DNA from: Leguminivora glycinivorella
Taxonomy: Eukaryota; Arthropoda; Insecta; Lepidoptera; Tortricidae
Assembly: GCF_023078275.1 (NCBI RefSeq)
Contig: NC_062971.1
Coordinates: 18,662,001 to 18,726,000, forward strand
DNA: 64,000 nucleotides
Direction: 5' to 3'
Below are positions 1 to 10,457 of this stretch, one piece after another (the first letter of the stretch is position 1; every line of letters starts with the position of its first letter). The translations under genes and the position numbers were made by a program. The notes below the pieces were generated by a model. It saw only the letters and a program-made list of their open reading frames with translations, did no database searches and was not told the origin of the DNA.

Positions 1-339
1 CAAAACAGGAAATACATATAAATAGGCTTCTTTTATAAAACTTCTGAAAGTTATGTAGTGTGTCTATATGTTTTTCGTATATAGGCCTCAAAAGCTCTTA
101 ATATTTAATTTTATCAATCTCTAGTATCACAGTCACGTTGCGAAGCATTAATTATTTACAAGTGATAATTAACGACGGTACTGTTTCAATCAATTAATAA
201 TCCAATCTACAAAAGCTGATCACAGTAGGAGGAAAAACTTGACAATATGTGCTAAGCACCTATTGTTGCTCGTTAACACAGCTTTCAATGTAATGGCGCC
301 TGAGTATCACTTCCCACAACACTACCTCAGATACTTTTT
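1..339. other. AT-rich DNA, no gene seen
   Basis: No open frame, RNA gene or repeat structure that I can support is visible here. It is AT-rich and ends where a dispersed repeat with a GACT microsatellite begins. Confidence 0.5.
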
Positions 340-612
340 GTTTCCTAAGGTTTTAATAATGTACAAAGTCTAAATATATAAAAGAAGAAACTGATTGACT
401 GACTGACTGACTGACTGACTGACATATCAACGCACAGCCGAAACTGCTGGTCTTAGAGTTTCCAAATTTGGCACGTATTAGGGTTATTATAAGGTGTAAA
501 AGAGCACTAAAAATATTTTTAAAATATCATCTCCTAAGGGGGTGAAATGGGGGTCCAAAGTTTGAATTATTTTAGTACGCGGGCAGAGCCGCGGGAAAAG
601 GTAGTATTGTAT
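340..612 (+). repeat. Dispersed repeat with GACT microsatellite
   Basis: A CTGATT-(GACT)n run at 391-423 is followed by AACGCACAGCCGAAACTGCTGG-like text. The segment closes with ACGCGGGCAGAGCCGCGGGA near 578-597. From memory this start and GCCGCGGG-type end recur in lepidopteran repeats, and a related end occurs at 50191-50372. The 60-codon open frame at 547-729 lies partly inside it and is not a credible gene. The family name is not known to me. Confidence 0.5.
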
Positions 613-1235
613 AAAGTTATTATATTCTGCCTATTTTTGCAATGTAATGAGACGTATATCACTATTACTAGGAATTATAGGAACAGAAAAATAGGAATCC
701 ATGAAAGCCTCACGAAATGCTTGACGTGACGCCCATTTTATACAAAACTTTTCGCATTTCATGTATCAGATTCAAACTTAGTTACTACTATATTTAAACC
801 TAGAATGGGTAAGATGTCAAAAAATTTATTAGAATCGATCTGATTCGATGCATCGTTTTGATGTCAAGCCAACCTTACGCTCTTTCGACTCTGAGCTCGC
901 TGTGATTGTGACATATCGCGGGTGTCGTCGGAGTAAGCGCCACTTAGGCCGCGGAAGTTTAAACGACACAACATTAGGTTCTGGATAAATCTGCCTATAA
1001 ATCTATACTTTCACGATATTCATAATTTCTGTCGCTTAGCGCTAACCCAGTTTATAGATTGTCGCTCGAGTAAAAAGCTGTTTTCAATTGGATGACTATA
1101 GATTGGATAGATTTTGCTAGTACACATAGTACCTTCAAGCTATGGTTAGTTTGGGATCGATCTTTGGAAGGTGTTGCTCTAATTACTTATTGAGTTATTT
1201 TATTTACACATAGGTTACATTTTTAAATGAAATAG
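613..1235. other. Noncoding stretch, nothing identified
   Basis: AT-rich with a slightly GC-richer patch near 840-960. I see no coding pattern, tRNA or inverted repeat. Confidence 0.4.
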
Positions 1236-1340
1236 GTAGGTCAGCGAGGGAGGCCAAAAATGTAAATGAGCATGCAAAGTCGTGACGAGCGGCGGAAAAC
1301 AGGGGAGGCCTTTGCCCAACAGTGGTACACAGCGAGTAAG
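1236..1340 (+). pseudogene. Remnant of an RTE LINE reverse-transcriptase C-terminus
   Basis: Read on the plus strand, the text around 1244-1258 gives a RGRP word. Bases 1305-1325 encode EAFAQQW, followed by a few more matching bases. These are the last conserved words of the RTE-type proteins that end the better copies at 22.8 kb and 42.6 kb. Between the two words the frame contains stops, so this is a dead 3' fragment about 100 bp long. The family assignment comes from comparison with those two copies in this window. Confidence 0.6.
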
Positions 1341-1610
1341 CCTATCGTTAGATATTTAAAAAAACATATGTCACTCTTGACATGTTCCAAAACAACTACA
1401 AGTTCCGAAACTCATTGACGAAGTACTACTTAGTATGTTCAAACTTACCTACTATTTATTAAAAAATGTTGCTTTAAAAACAAAGTTATGACTTTCTAAT
1501 TTAGTTCCCATTTACACAGTTCACACATTGCAATAGATGACAGATCTAGCGTAAGATGAAGTTGTAGCAATAAAGTAGCATAATTAATAGCCAAAGTAAT
1601 TAGAAGTACA

Positions 1611-1742
1611 GGGGGGCTACCATGAAGTGCTAAAGCCGTTCAGTTTAGGTTGAGAGAGAGGGACGGAGCTATGGAACTGCTATAGCTTCGTCCCTTTCTC
1701 TCAACCTAAACTGAACGGCTTTAGCACTTCATGGTAACCCCC
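1611..1742. repeat. 132-nt near-perfect hairpin
   Basis: The left arm at 1611-1672 and right arm at 1682-1742 are reverse complements with only a few mismatches, including A/G in GGGACGGAGCTAT versus GGGACGAAGCTAT and C/T near the tip. The loop is nine bases (GGAACTGCT). Such a structure fits a short foldback MITE. It could also fold as a miRNA-like or siRNA-producing hairpin if transcribed. No flanking target duplication is obvious. Confidence 0.85.
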
Positions 1743-1743
1743 A

Positions 1744-2300
1744 GGTATAATTCTAGAGCATAAACTGTCAGAGTCGGATAGAGTGCGACAAATTAAAGAA
1801 TTCATAGCGCTATCAATTCACCGTGTACAAGTATCTCCGACTCTTCCGACAGCGACCACAGTAGACTTATTGAGTGCAGTACGTATTCGTTAAAACATAT
1901 TAAATACACTTTCATCTTAAGTTTTCTTGAAACGTTGTGATTATTTTACTTATTCAGAGAGCAGATATGGTTCCAATGTCTAATATACACGATAAAACAT
2001 CATAGTAAGGGCCCATTTAGACTGTACGAGAACTCGCGTACAAGTTTTATTACATTGCGATATTTGATGGTTGTGCAAAATTGTATGTACCCTCAACAGC
2101 CCGCAATGCAATTAAAATCGCATGCGAGTTCGCACGCCGTCTAAATCAGGCTTAATTTTGTAACGTCAAAAAGAAAGGAAAATGGCAACTTAAATATGCT
2201 GTATCAAAGATAAAGCGTTTAAATTTGTTAAATATAAACTTGGGAACAAATCAAATTATTTTATTGAATATTTTTTTGATTTGTTCTTTTTTTGAAGTAG
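1744..2300. other. Noncoding stretch, nothing identified
   Basis: AT-rich with no usable open frame. The only texture is a moderately GC-rich patch around 2015-2150. Confidence 0.4.
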
Positions 2301-2310
2301 TCACACTACT

Positions 2311-2565
2311 ATATATAAATTATAAATTTAAATAGATATAATACACGAAAGAAAAAACGACAAGGCCCACTGGTGGCCGAGCCGGGAATCGAACCCGGGT
2401 CTTCAGCTTACGCGCTAACGTCTTCACCACTGCGGCGGGTGGTCTAGTGGTGAAGACGTTAGCCGCGTAAGCTGAAGACCCGGGTTCGATTCCCGGCTCG
2501 GCCACCAGTGGGCCTTGTCGTATTTTTTCTTTCGTGTATGATATCTATTTAAATTTATAATTTGT
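2311..2565. mobile_element. Head-to-head pair of tRNA-like SINE units (palindrome)
   Basis: Two arms of about 120 bp (2311-2431 and 2446-2565) are reverse complements apart from small indels, with a 14-base spacer between them. The right arm reads like a pol III head. It has an A-box-like TGGTCTAGTGGTG at 2440-2452 and a B box GGTTCGATTCC at 2483-2493, followed by GGCCACCAGTGGGCC and a T-rich tail. The acceptor stem does not pair with a proper 5' strand, so this is tRNA-derived and not a working tRNA gene. The left arm is the same unit in the opposite direction. The two could come from an inverted duplication or from insertion of one unit next to another. Confidence 0.75.
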
Positions 2566-2614
2566 TAAATATAACTAAATAACAATCAATATCTTTCTCA
2601 GCATAACTTTCAGG

Positions 2615-3054
2615 GTTACTATTGTATGTATATCTATGTATGTATTTAGTACTGTTGCATTTCAATTGAGAACGAAGCAAGCTGGTCCTCGCGGCCTAGC
2701 AGCTCGCACCTCGCACTCCGCAGTAGGTACAGGATACCTATCCGAGTGACACAAACGCTCACGAAATGCTCACGAAACGAAACGCTCGTAGATATCTATC
2801 TCTATCGCTCTTACGTATTGGCGCGACGGAGCCAGACTACCTTTCGCGGCGTTTCGTTTTCGTTTCGCGTCGCAGAAATGCCATTCGGCTACGGCACCAG
2901 ACCCTTTAGCACAACTTGCCTTGTCGCGCGCGAGTCCATACATCAAGCGCGACTTCAAGTATGGACTCGCGCGCGACAAGGCAAGTTGTGCTAGAGGGGC
3001 AGGTATGTAGGCCGTGTTTCAGAGACTAGATGTTGTAACTATATTAATAAAGCT
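2615..3054 (+). repeat. Retroposon-like tail, copy A, split by an insert
   Basis: Copy A begins with GGGTTACTATTGTAT and GTACTGTTGCATTTC near 2650. It is interrupted from about 2730 to 3000, then resumes with TGTAGGCCGTGTTTC and ends in TATTAATAAAGCTG at 3041-3054. Copy B at 3115-3252 has the same words without the insert. The insert contains the hairpin at 2907-2993. The ATTAATAAAGCT end resembles a polyadenylation signal of a retroposed transcript. The family is unrecognised. Confidence 0.6.
2907..2993. repeat. Perfect 34-bp inverted repeat, CpG-rich
   Basis: Bases 2907-2940 and 2960-2993 are exact reverse complements containing CGCGCGCGAGTCCATA. They flank a 19-base loop. The structure sits inside the extra segment that interrupts retroposon-like copy A. 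The two overlapping open frames here (2746-2994 plus, 2770-2979 minus) are a by-product of the palindrome and I do not call them genes. Confidence 0.85.
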
Positions 3055-3114
3055 GTCTATCTTTTCACAGAAAAAATGGTTTCCACTTCCACTCTTTAAG
3101 CTTATTAAACAGTA

Positions 3115-3252
3115 GGATTACTATTGTATTGTATAGGAGGTACTGTTGCATTTCCATCGAGAAGTAAGCCCAAGCCGGTCGCCGGAGGCCCGCAGTAAAG
3201 GTCTGTAGGACGCGTTTCTGGGTCTTGCTGTTGAAACGTTATTAATAAAGCT
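3115..3252 (+). repeat. Retroposon-like tail, copy B
   Basis: This uninterrupted copy carries ATTACTATTGTATTG, GTACTGTTGCATTTC, CCCGCAGTAAAGG, AGGACGCGTTTCTGG and TATTAATAAAGCTA in order. It lies in the same direction as copy A, about 60 bp downstream. Similarity to copy A is clear but imperfect, so the duplication is not recent. Confidence 0.6.
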
Positions 3253-4069
3253 AACTGCGCCGACACCCGCGGCTGGCGAGACCTACAGAATTGATTTGTT
3301 TCTATTACCAACCTACATTTTGAACGGCACACTTACACCTTTTCTTCTCACGATGTGAGAAACTTACGATAATTTAATTAAAATCTCGGAATATCAAGTC
3401 ATGAACGACTCGCCATAATAGGAAGTTAATAATTAGTTGAAATTCCTGGTATTTTGTTAATAATTTGATTTGAAATAGAATGATACTAGTAGGTAAAATT
3501 GTCGTATTTATATAGTGTAAAATAGTGAGGAATAAAATAGCTGTACAATTGAGTTTCTCAAATTTATCAGGTAGAATCTGTGCGGAAAGAAAAGAGTAGC
3601 AGATCGTATTGGAACTCATAAATTTCATCATGACTGTTATCCCAATAGTAGGTCTGTATTCGATAGCTTTCCCTACAACCGATTATTTAATAAAAAAAAA
3701 TCTATTACCTACATGAATACGAAAACTATCTCGGTCCTTTTTCCCCATGCCGCTCGCACATCTATCCATCCTGCTGTCAGCCGCCATGTTAACACGGCGC
3801 GCTATCGCCTACACCGCGCCTGCGCACAAGCCCTCAATAGACCCACTTGTATTTTCACACGTGAATCGGGAAGGCATCCTCAACCCAGTTAGATCTTGTA
3901 GAGGAAGCTTTATTAAATACGCCTTTCCTGTTACAATATAATTTAGAGAATGTGCAATGTGCATTAATAGGGCCCTTGTCTTGAAACGGTACAATAGAAG
4001 ATAACATTTAAGGTTAGATCGGCATAATTATGGCTCCATTTGGAATCTAAGATACGTCAAATAGTCTCA
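3253..4069. other. Noncoding stretch, nothing identified
   Basis: Mostly AT-rich. Short open frames on both strands look random, and no repeat structure beyond simple A/T runs is visible. Confidence 0.4.
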
Positions 4070-4152
4070 CTAGATACGATAAAGATCAGATGTGTCAGTG
4101 TCCAAAAACTTCACACTTGACAGTGACATTTTCTGATCCATATCGTAGGAGT
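4070..4152. mobile_element. Small imperfect foldback MITE
   Basis: GATACGATAAAGATCAGATG near 4074 faces CTGATCCATATCGTAGG near 4133 in inverted orientation. Inner words GTCAGTGTC and GACAGTGAC also pair. The total is about 80 bp. The arms have several mismatches, so the unit is old. No autonomous partner is visible in the window. Confidence 0.5.
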
Positions 4153-4659
4153 AGGTTTAGCTAATTATTTGATGAATCTTCGAATTGGGCCGATAGAGTT
4201 GTTTCTCCAAATATTCTTCTGTACCTAACCAAGTGAGATCGATGTGTATTTGCATACAGGTGTACTACAGCTACCTAGCTTTGCTATAACTTCGAGCAAA
4301 TTCCTCTAGGTACAGTAGAACCAAGTCCAAGTTAGTAAAAGAACAAACAAAAATCCCGAGTATCGGAATGGTAATGGTGGGTTGACAACAAAATGCGGCG
4401 CAACAAAACTTGTATAGTCGTATAAATCCCTTTAGTATTGACGTGAGGAAACCCACCGTGTATCCCGCCGCTGCAATTTCGCGGTAGACTTGTGCAGACG
4501 CAGATACTAGACCACAACAGAGAATACATTGGTCATTACATTTTTTTTAACACGTCCCATTTTTGTCATTCGCAACGTGTACACCTAATAATTGGATCTT
4601 ATCCTCCGATTGAGAATTTCATTGACTGTGGTGAATTACATTTTTTTCAATAAATCAAA

Positions 4660-4850
4660 AGTTGCAGTTTCTTTATTATAGAATAGAATAGAATAGAATA
4701 AATTTTATTCGTAAACACACAAAAGAGAAAAATATTACAAATAGGAACACATAAAAACGAGAAGGTGCCACGAAATGGTTTAACCTCAGCATATTGCTGG
4801 CGACTTCCAGCGCTGATCTTCCGGTTAAACCATTCGGTGAAAAAAAAATT
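4660..4850 (-). mobile_element. 3' end of a retroposon with AGAAT repeat tail
   Basis: Read on the minus strand, bases 4850 to 4740 give a TGGTTTAACCGGAAGATCAG-like segment. This is followed by a T-rich stretch, AATAAA, and a run of TTCTA repeats (plus-strand AGAAT at about 4680-4700). A coding-like end followed by a polyadenylation signal and a short tandem tail is typical of 5'-truncated LINE insertions. I recall similar text from lepidopteran LINE tails but cannot fix the clade. Confidence 0.55.
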
Positions 4851-6150
4851 ATCAATTTACGAGTGCTGAAACGAATGGAGCTAATCAGTAAATGAAAATA
4901 ACTATTATGCCTTAACAGTCTCTACGTGGGTAACTCATACAAAAGGTTTCGTTCATTCCATTCATGCTATCTTTCGTGCAATTACATACCTATACTAATC
5001 ACAAAGATTAGGTGATGCTCTTATAATCAAACCCAAGATACCGGGTATTGTAGCCAAAAATATTACAAAGAAAACGACTTAAGATTTACCATAAATAAGA
5101 TTATTACGAGTTCTTTATTGAGTGTGCGAGATAAACGCATCTTAATATGTAAATCTTACAGACTGCCTCACAAAAATGTTTTAAACGGTAAATCCATATA
5201 ATCTAAAATTATGTTCAATGGGACACGCACCCGTAATATCAGAACTGGTTTCCCCGTCACTATCAAATACTACAAATATGGAAAACAGATTTCTTAAGTT
5301 CTGAACCCTAAAAGGATTATTACCATGCAACTCCATTATTTTGAGGTTTCATGAAATAACGAGCATTCATTTGACGTTGGCCGATTCATGTCACGAAGGA
5401 CAAAAACACTGAATGCAATTTTTGACATCCTAACAAAAATAAATAGTTTAGTAATAAACAAAAATACGAATATATCTCTGAGACAGGCTACTAGGTATAT
5501 GAGATACAAATTATACTTCTTAGATACGATCTAGTCTTTAGGGATAACAAGAGATGCAAGATTAGAAAATTATATTCCTGATAAAAATACTGGCACATTG
5601 GAATGACCAGCTAACCAAAGTTTTCATAAAACCTAGTAGATGTTCCGAGGAATGCGATCGACAAAAATCGACAGAGGAAGCGGATTCGTGCCCAAACAAT
5701 GTACCTACACCAACCAACCAGGGCTATCCGTCACGGTGGACACGACCGAAGAAGATTAAATACACAGAGTGCGCTCTCTGTTCCCATGAAGCCTGCGCCC
5801 GCGGCGCACCATATCCCTATGTTAATCTCGCGACATTTTTGCGTGTTCGTTTGCATCTAATATTTCACTGGGCGCATCTTGTTTATGCACTGAGTGAGAC
5901 GTCTGTCTGTTCGCTGGGCCACTAATGATGTGGGACTGGGCCTTTTTTGCCGCTAGCTAAATGATGGGTACGTGAGCTGGGTTCGGTGTGCAACTAAGTA
6001 TACTTAAGATCTATGTACATCGTGACGTCACATCTTTACATCCGGGTAATTAGGTTTGAAGGGGATCTAGGCAAGCTGAAGTGATGTTACATGTACATAG
6101 GATACTTTTTTTTGCAAAAATATGTATTATGTATGTACGGTTTACTGACG
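4851..6150. other. Noncoding DNA with a GC-richer patch
   Basis: No coding frame is supported. Bases 5760-5960 are less AT-rich, with words such as CGCCCGCGGCGCACC, and could be a conserved noncoding or regulatory block. Nothing in the sequence proves that. Confidence 0.35.
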
Positions 6151-7088
6151 ATTCGCCAAAAAACGTTTCCCAAAGTTTCACATCCCAAACTATTATTCCC
6201 AAATTATCATTTCCCAAATAAACGTTTGGCAAAACAACTTATCGCAAATTGACATTTAGCAAAACTTTTTTTGGCAAGTATTTGTTTCCCAAAACATTTA
6301 CTTGGTCAAATTTAATTTTACCAAATATTATTTAGTCAAAGGTATTGTTAGGCAAAATTTCCTTTTCCCAGTATATTGTAATTAAATGGCGCACTAGAAA
6401 TTTGTTTGTTGATTTTATACTTTGTATCCAAGATTTGTGTGAAATAATGTGTATGTCGTACTTTTTTTCCTCCTGCTGCAAATGTCAAAGATGACATTTT
6501 CACTTACATGTCCGGATACATTTTATTAATTACTGACCATGCCACACACGAGTTTTCTGTTACAATACTAATAAAATTATTACATTACATTTATGCCTTG
6601 TAATATTTATTGACAAACGTGGTTTTGCATGGTGTAATTTGTAGAAACATTTTTTGACAAAAAAATAGTTGACAAATAGTTTTGTCTAGTAATTAATTTG
6701 ACAAAAATAAAGTTGAGCAAACTTTTCTTGTCTAACTGAAGCCTTGGGAATAAAACTGAAATTATCATTTGACAATTTTAAGTTAAATTTGGCAAAAAAA
6801 AACTTCGGTAAATTAAATTAATCCCGTAGAAATGAAAATGCAAATGCCTAAATATTTTCGAAATTTGCGATGTGAAATTTTGACCAAACATGTTTTTGGG
6901 ATTAAAAACGTTTGCGAAATAAAGTTTTGTCTAAATAAAATTTGACTAAGTAAAATTGTGCCAAATGATAATTTGACCAAACAAATTCATTGCGAAACAT
7001 ACCTTTGCCAAACAATACTTTGGGAAATGAAACTATTGCGATATGATTATTGGGAAATGAAATTTGACGAAACGTTTTTTGGCGAAAC
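6151..7088. mobile_element. Foldback element of degenerate 15-16-nt word arrays
   Basis: The ends are inverted repeats: ATTCGCCAAAAAACGTTT at 6151-6168 and its complement at 7070-7087, with one mismatch. From each end inward runs a degenerate tandem series of about 15-16 nt, roughly TTTSGCAAANTTTA. Examples are TTTCCCAAATAAACG, TTTGGCAAAACAACT and TTTCCCAAAACATTT on the left, with the same on the complement of the right arm. About 14 units are visible on the left and at least 11 on the right. The middle (about 6370-6640) is less regular. No transposase is encoded. The 67-codon minus frame at 6902-7105 is only the repeat read as protein. Confidence 0.7.
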
Positions 7089-9004
7089 AGCAGGACACCG
7101 AACATTAAAGTAACGAAAAGGGAATCGGGAAAGTCGGACGCTGGAATTACAACAGTAGACTATAATGTCAAGAATCTTATTATCAGATCACAGGAGAAAC
7201 TATGCTATGAATTAAATGAAATCAATTCATACTTAACAGAACTCCAGAGTACCTAATAAAAATAATAGAGCAGTTTAACCTATTCACACAATTATTTATT
7301 AAGTATCCGGTGACCAGTTTCATAAATCAAGTAAAGTGTGTTATTACAAACTATTAAGAGCAAATATTTTAATTGAAATCATCGGCGGTAAATCAGCGAA
7401 ACCAATTAAGTCCAATAAGCTCTAGGTAGATATAAATTAAATTAAACAAATATTAATTCAAACGTGTCCCTGGAATAATCTACATTCTAAAGATATACTC
7501 GAAAACAGTTCTGAACTTCTTTGACGAAGGTATGTAAAATTGTAAATAGACGAATACATATAAGCAGACATATTATAAGTACGTAGGTAATCTTCTACAC
7601 GTATAAGACAAAAGAAAATGATTGCATTATTTTTAGTTATCAATGTGCAATTTCCTTTGAATTGAAAGATGTATGTGTAAATTATTATGTCCTCGAATAT
7701 TCCTGTAGAATTTACATACTCAATTGTACCATTATTAACAGTTAATTAACAATACGTTATATAATTGGATAAAATGTTAATCCTATCATATACAATATAT
7801 ATTAAGAATTGTTTAATAGATAATAAGGTTCGAATACAAACTTCTATCATAACCTATCTATTCATTTCCTCATATCTCTACTCACCCAAAGGTAACCAGT
7901 AAAAGAGGAGCAAGCTCACATTGCCAGTAACTTATGTACCTAATTAAAAATAAAAGAGGAGAAAGGCCTAACAAGGCCATATGTAACATATCAACTATTC
8001 CTTTAAACACCATGAATACAGTTCACAAGTTCCTGAACCGCCGGGTTCACGGCTCAGGGTAAGGTGGTCGGTGCTGGGGTCTGTAGTGGGCACAATTATT
8101 AATTGGCACCCATTATTCTGTGTAGAAAGCGGGCCGGTCGGCGGTAGTCGGTTGCACTTACATTAGTTTATAGGGTGACCATTATAATATACATGTTTAA
8201 GACTGTCGTTTTCTCGAGGCAATTATGCGCCCGAATAGTACGTACATCTTTTCTTTAGAAGAAAGTGACAAATGAAAAAGCTTTGTTTTCTATTACTTAT
8301 TTCTTTCATTTAGAGAAAATAAAAAAGAGACCATTTCAATTAAACTTATGACTTTCTATAATTAAAACAAAGTAAACTTGCTACAGACGTAATAGAGAAC
8401 ATGACGATTGATTTAATATCAGTTGCGATGTTTATGCTAAACGTCATCAATAAGCTTACCTAAGTCCCAATAAATATTTACAACTCGATCAGATCTAAAC
8501 GTGACACGTAACATGTTTTTCAACTACATGAAATGTTATCAAGATTTTCCAAAAATAAAACACCACCGCATGGTCACCCCAACTGAACGCACTGCATCGC
8601 TTTTGTCCTACGCGTTCTCAAATTGTTCCTATTTAATGGAGACCATCTATTCACTCTCTCTATAGACACCGCCTTCATTCAATAGGTAGGTAGGCTTCAT
8701 TCGTTCCTGTTACTGTGATACGAAGATATGATGCATATTCATTGGTTCTCCCATCTTTTATAATAATTATTAAGAAATTACTTTGATTGCTATTAAGGAA
8801 TTACGCTGCTATGCCACACAGAAGGAATCTACTAAATATTTTCCTGTAATTCACCTAATATAAATACTTGATTAAATCACAATTATTTAGTATGTTAATA
8901 TTGTTAATAAATTTTTGCCAAGCTTCCTGTGAATTTAACATCCAACAAAAATCATTTTGTCAAATTGGTGCCAGAATTTTCCAAATTGTAGACGGAACTT
9001 GAAT
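7089..9004. other. AT-rich noncoding DNA
   Basis: No supported gene. A GC-richer stretch lies around 8030-8150. Short frames such as 7458-7643 on the minus strand look random. Confidence 0.4.
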
Positions 9005-9084
9005 ACGTACGTAAATACCTAAATAATCACTCATATTTCCCTAGACTGGGAAATATGAGTGATTATTTAGGTATTTACGTACGT
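9005..9084. repeat. Perfect 37-bp inverted repeat (hairpin)
   Basis: Bases 9005-9041 and 9048-9084 are exact reverse complements with a six-base loop TAGACT. The arms begin with ACGTACGTAAATACC and end with TTTCCC. Total absence of mismatches implies a recent origin or selection on pairing. There are no visible TIR or target-duplication features of a known MITE family. Confidence 0.9.
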
Positions 9085-9329
9085 TTTAAAATGAAATTCA
9101 ATTTGATATTTAAATATTTATTCTGTTATAACCAGGTCAAATTGAAGGAAATAAATAGTCTTTCCATATTTATACGGAAGCCAATGCTTTATCGCTGCTT
9201 CATATTAAAATTTATTTAACAGGGACGTGATAAATTTCCCGAGCTGTGACAACTCTAACCTTAAGAGGATACGATACCGAAGCACGAATTCAAATTTGAG
9301 ATTTTTAGGTCTTTATCGCCGTCGCGCTG

Positions 9330-9430
9330 ACGGGGGTGGAACCCACAGAGAGGCCCTGTGTGCGTGCGCGCGGCGCACGCACACACCCGCGTCCGCCGCC
9401 GGCGCAAGTACTTACTCGCGCTCAAGCGCT
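9330..9430. repeat. GC-rich patch with alternating purine-pyrimidine palindrome
   Basis: Within otherwise AT-rich DNA, bases 9357-9369 (TGTGTGCGTGCGC) and 9373-9385 are exact reverse complements around GCG. Alternating purine-pyrimidine text of this kind can adopt Z-DNA or extrude a cruciform. Downstream text CCGCGTCCGCCGCCGGCGC is also CpG-rich. It could be a promoter-type CpG patch or an expansion-prone repeat. No exon signals are evident. Confidence 0.6.
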
Positions 9431-9567
9431 CCCTATATTTGTCTAGTTTCGGACTTCTGATGCATAATGTTTTGGACTCCGTGAAGATATTAAGTGTACT
9501 GATTTGACTAAAATGCAAATTTGTAATGTTTTAAGGAATGGTAGAAACAATTCCTTATCTTATACAT

Positions 9568-9612
9568 AATGTGATTATCTTAAAAGATGATTTCTTTTAA
9601 GATAGTCACATT
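9568..9612. repeat. Short hairpin, 20-bp arms
   Basis: AATGTGATTATCTTAAAAGA at 9568-9587 pairs with 9593-9612 with a single mismatch across a five-base loop. Confidence 0.75.
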
Positions 9613-10067
9613 GTTAGCGAAATAAAGTTATTCGGTATGTAAAAAGCTAAAACCTTTTCGATTTCAAAGAGAAGCCATATTATAGGAGTAGGTACGTACA
9701 ATCAACCAATTAATCTGAATCCTAGGTCATAGGCCAATCTAGACCCTTTCACAGTAAAAGTAAAACTGACTTCTGTAGCAAATAAAGGACGGTGTCAATA
9801 CGACAGGGTTCTAGAGTGGCCTAGGATTCTACATAATTGGTTGACAGTATCTACCTACCAAAAATGTATGTGAATCTTATTCTTTTTTTTGCACATGTTT
9901 GCAGAATTCTAACAAAAAATCTGCCAAACAAAATCTGATTGCATATGAAGCATAAGGACCTTTTTCAGATGGAAAGCTACATATGCATCTTATATTTCTA
10001 ATTTTCTAGGGTTGTGTATACATATTACCTACCTAGCATTAGAAATACAAGGCTTAGCACAGAACAA
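9613..10067. other. Noncoding stretch, nothing identified
   Basis: AT-rich. CCTAGGTCATAGGCCAATCTAG near 9720 is weakly mirrored by AGAGTGGCCTAGGATTC near 9813, which may be an old inverted repeat. No gene is seen. Confidence 0.35.
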
Positions 10068-10421
10068 GACCAACCATAAAAATGCTTAACTAATTTGCCA
10101 GCTAAATTTAAACCTAGGTATCGGTACTTAAACGTATAGATACTTTTGATATTTTTAATATTTAAAACTTATTTATACTTACGTACATATCAGCATTTCT
10201 GTTACCATAGAATTAAAACGTATATAACACTCATTTCATCTACCAACTAAGGGCATCTGTAATCTACATACAAATAAGGCCCGGTTAAAAGTCTCGAAAT
10301 GTTATGTACATTTTATAATTAGATAAGTGTAAATTGGTCAAAAAATTGGGTCCATGTGCAATTGTGCATTAAGTGGGTGCACTTTTCCCAAATTGCTGCA
10401 TGTATGAAATAAGGCCCATCA
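10068..10421 (+). repeat. Direct repeat, copy 1 (unrecognised family)
   Basis: This segment starts at ACCAACCATAAAAATGC and runs through TGCCAGCTAAATTTAAACC, ACTAAGGGCATCTG, AAGGCCCGG and GAAATGTTATGTACATTTTA. It ends around GAAATAAGGCCCATC. The same words recur in the same order from 11675 to about 12030. Similarity is high but with many substitutions and small indels. It is probably a dispersed element of unknown type or an old local duplication. Confidence 0.7.
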
Positions 10422-10457
10422 GTAACTTAACAAAAAATAAGGTATTTACATACCGAA

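Noticed and set aside
391..423. CRISPR-like array
   Set aside because: The GACT run is a simple tetranucleotide microsatellite without spacers, and the sequence is eukaryotic.
2436..2510. Functional tRNA gene
   Set aside because: A and B boxes are present, but the acceptor stem lacks a matching 5' strand and the unit is duplicated as a palindrome, so it is tRNA-derived repeat sequence.
2746..2994. Overlapping open frames of 82 (plus) and 69 (minus) codons
   Set aside because: Both arise because an inverted repeat keeps both strands open. There is no domain or start context of note.
6902..7105. 67-codon minus-strand frame with repeated F-x-K/Q pattern
   Set aside because: It is the 15-16-nt DNA repeat translated. 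The pattern comes from the DNA period and not from a protein repeat.
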